Below are positions 14,889-15,980 of a stretch of DNA of 15,980 nucleotides, in pieces. A program made the translations under genes and the position numbers. The notes under the pieces were generated by a model. That model ran no database searches. It was not told where the DNA came from and was given only the letters and a program-made list of their open reading frames with translations. Each line of letters begins with the position of its first letter. The stretch's first letter is position 1. Source of the stretch: Chitinispirillaceae bacterium (GTDB lineage Bacteria; Fibrobacterota; Chitinivibrionia; Chitinivibrionales; Chitinispirillaceae); contig JAFGDP010000132.1 of assembly GCA_016932075.1 (NCBI GenBank), positions 1 to 15,980 on the forward strand, written 5' to 3'.

Positions 14889-15551
14889 ATGGACGACCGA
14901 ATGGTTACCGCAGTGCTGATCAATTACCGGACCCCGGATCTGGCCATGCGGGCGCTTTCCAGCTTCAGAAAAGCGTATCCGGCCGTTGGGGTGGTTCTGA
15001 TTGACAACAGTCCGGCCGGGGAACAGGAGGATTTTTCCGTTGCGGTGCGCAGGCGGTATCCAGAGGTCACGTTTGTCGGGAACCGGCGCAACATCCACCA
15101 CGGTCCGGCCATGCACCAGGCAATGGGATTGATCCCGACGCCGCTGGCGCTTTTCCTTGATTCCGATTGCGCAGTGCTCCAGTCCGGGTTTATTGAACGG
15201 ATGGCCGCGCGTCTTTTTGAGAATGCGCGTCATTATGCCGCCGGCACGCTCCAGTATGTCAATAAACGCGGATTTCCCGTCGACCGGTCTCATGCGGCAG
15301 CCATTCCGTACATCAACCCCTGGTGCATGCTTGTCAAGAAAGATCTTTACCGGGAGCTGCCCCGGTTTGAACGCCTTGGCGCACCGGTTCTTAAAAACAT
15401 GATTGGCGTCCGGGGCAAGGGATTGGTCCTGGTCGAGGTTCCGCTCGACGGGTATGTCCATCACGATCATCGGGGCACTGCGGCACGGTTCGGCTACCGC
15501 CTCGGTATCAAGGGCAGGCTGAACTATCTGTTGAACAGGCTGGGGCTCTAA
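14889..15551 (+). CDS. Family 2 glycosyltransferase
   Basis: This GT-A fold enzyme transfers a sugar from a nucleotide-sugar donor to an unknown acceptor, probably a cell-surface glycan. The 220-residue product has the N-terminal VTAVLINYRTPDLAMRALSS strand-helix, VVLIDNSPAGE, VGNRRNIHHGPAMHQAMG (the GT2 N.G...A.N-like helix) and the metal/nucleotide motif LALFLDSDC (DSD at 91-93). Later PYINPWCMLVKKDLYREL fits the acceptor region. It is shorter than typical GT2 proteins and has no membrane helix. The ATG at 14889 follows a GGGAT; a second ATG four codons on is possible. It is 65 bases after rpe; operon membership is plausible but not certain. Confidence 0.85.
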   Translation: MDDRMVTAVLINYRTPDLAMRALSSFRKAYPAVGVVLIDNSPAGEQEDFSVAVRRRYPEVTFVGNRRNIHHGPAMHQAMGLIPTPLALFLDSDCAVLQSGFIERMAARLFENARHYAAGTLQYVNKRGFPVDRSHAAAIPYINPWCMLVKKDLYRELPRFERLGAPVLKNMIGVRGKGLVLVEVPLDGYVHHDHRGTAARFGYRLGIKGRLNYLLNRLGL

Positions 15552-15556
15552 CAGGG

Positions 15557-15570
15557 GCCGTGGGCACGGC
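15557..15570. other. Small inverted repeat between convergent genes
   Basis: GCCGTG and CACGGC form a short GC-rich hairpin with a very small loop in the 36-base gap between the glycosyltransferase and the dinB-like gene, which converge here. No T-run follows on either strand, so a terminator role is only a possibility. Confidence 0.3.
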
Positions 15571-15587
15571 GCAAAATGACCGTCGCG

Positions 15588-15830
15588 TCAATCCCCCTGC
15601 GCTTTTTTCCGGTGCGCCGGCATCTCCCTGCCTTTTTTGATGACCGCGCCGCCGAATTTTCGCGCGATGGTATCGAGCGCTCGCGCTTCATAGCTTGCCG
15701 CGGACACCACGCCCCGCGTTCCGGGCCGCGCTCCCACGATGACCGGCTTGCCTCGATAGGCCTGATGGTCGCGCTGCTCCACCGACGCGAAAAAGGCGTC
15801 CATGTCGATGTGGAATATGGTGCGGGTCAT
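15588..15830 (-). pseudogene. dinB: Internally deleted DNA polymerase IV (dinB) remnant
   Basis: The 80-residue frame starts as a textbook Y-family polymerase: [20 protein letters not shown] (metal-binding Asp9), then [26 protein letters not shown] up to residue about 53. A full DinB continues with KFG.. SAMPI and some 300 more residues. Here the frame runs instead into [20 protein letters not shown] and a basic tail, ending at 15588. That tail resembles the extreme C-terminus of DinB proteins, which often end in a helix of the form LD.IR.RFG..AI..G. The simplest reading is an in-frame internal deletion that removed the catalytic palm (including the second acidic pair), thumb and little finger; a misassembly could look the same. 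No polymerase activity is expected. Start is ATG at 15830 with no clear ribosome-binding site. Confidence 0.75.
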
Positions 15831-15942
15831 TGACCGGAAAATAACTGTTTCGATACCTGCGTGTTGCCATAATGCACGGTGAGAAAACGGATCGTCACCT
15901 TTGCCGGAGGTACATGCCGTAATCGCCCTCTCTTTATCCCGA

Positions 15943-15970
15943 ATACTATCTTATGAATGCTCCATGGCAA
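15943..15970 (-). promoter_or_regulatory. Possible promoter for the dinB remnant
   Basis: On the minus strand TTGCCA (15970-15965, 5/6 to consensus) and TAGTAT (15948-15943, 4/6) are 16 bases apart, about 110 bases before the dinB-like ATG. No E. coli-type or Bacillus-type LexA box was seen in the leader. The remaining 15831-15942 stretch shows no gene. Confidence 0.35.
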
Positions 15971-15980
15971 AGCATCACAA

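Noticed and set aside
15557..15570. Intrinsic terminator between the converging genes
   Set aside because: The hairpin is short and no T-run follows on either strand, so I list it only as an inverted repeat.
1..15980. tRNA genes, CRISPR arrays, insertion sequences, prophage or defence genes
   Set aside because: No T-loop-like arms with matching acceptor stems, spaced direct repeats, transposase motifs or phage genes were seen on either strand.

Overview
The window is a bacterial chromosome segment of moderately high G+C made almost entirely of tightly packed housekeeping genes. LexA-type boxes, phage genes, insertion sequences, tRNAs and CRISPR arrays were not seen. A diverged signal peptidase I with a long internal insert, an HisN-like phosphatase, and a yceD-rpmF-plsX-fabH-fabD-fabG-acpP-fabF-rnc run together suggest a Gram-negative-type bacterium outside the well-studied phyla. 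A Fibrobacterota/FCB-like lineage would fit, but this is a guess from gene flavour only.

Layout. (1) Positions 1-3817, minus strand: an apparent operon read right to left. It encodes an inositol-monophosphatase/HisN-like enzyme, signal peptidase I (lepB), a small DUF2062 membrane protein, a membrane protein with a central PH-like segment, and a tRNA-dihydrouridine synthase that runs off the left edge. Gaps are 16-34 bases or negative. (2) Positions 3843-3875: an AT-rich divergent promoter region. (3) Positions 4058-5962, plus strand: a secreted or membrane-anchored protein with an AMIN-like look, single-stranded DNA-binding protein (ssb, with a second possible upstream start behind a hairpin), and an unrecognised protein with two membrane helices and a coiled coil. 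(4) Positions 6049-14084, plus strand: a sigma70-like promoter followed by yceD, rpmF, plsX, fabH, fabD, fabG, acpP, fabF, rnc and an acyl-CoA dehydrogenase. fabD/fabG, fabF/rnc and rnc/acyl-CoA dehydrogenase overlap. (5) Positions 14098-15551: rpe and a family-2 glycosyltransferase. (6) Positions 15588-15830, minus strand: a very short dinB-like gene that looks like the two ends of DNA polymerase IV joined in frame.

Functionally, group 4 is the classic link between ribosome assembly (L32, YceD), phospholipid initiation (PlsX) and type II fatty acid elongation: FabH starts the chain, FabD loads malonyl on AcpP, FabF elongates and FabG reduces. No dehydratase (FabZ/FabA) or enoyl reductase (FabI/K/V) is encoded in the window, while an acyl-CoA dehydrogenase sits translationally linked at the end of the cluster.

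No clearly novel system is present. The points most worth a second look are the internally deleted dinB, the acyl-CoA dehydrogenase tied to fab/rnc, the hairpin that could mask an alternative ssb start, the uncertain lepB start and its large insert, and the two unknown envelope proteins flanking ssb.
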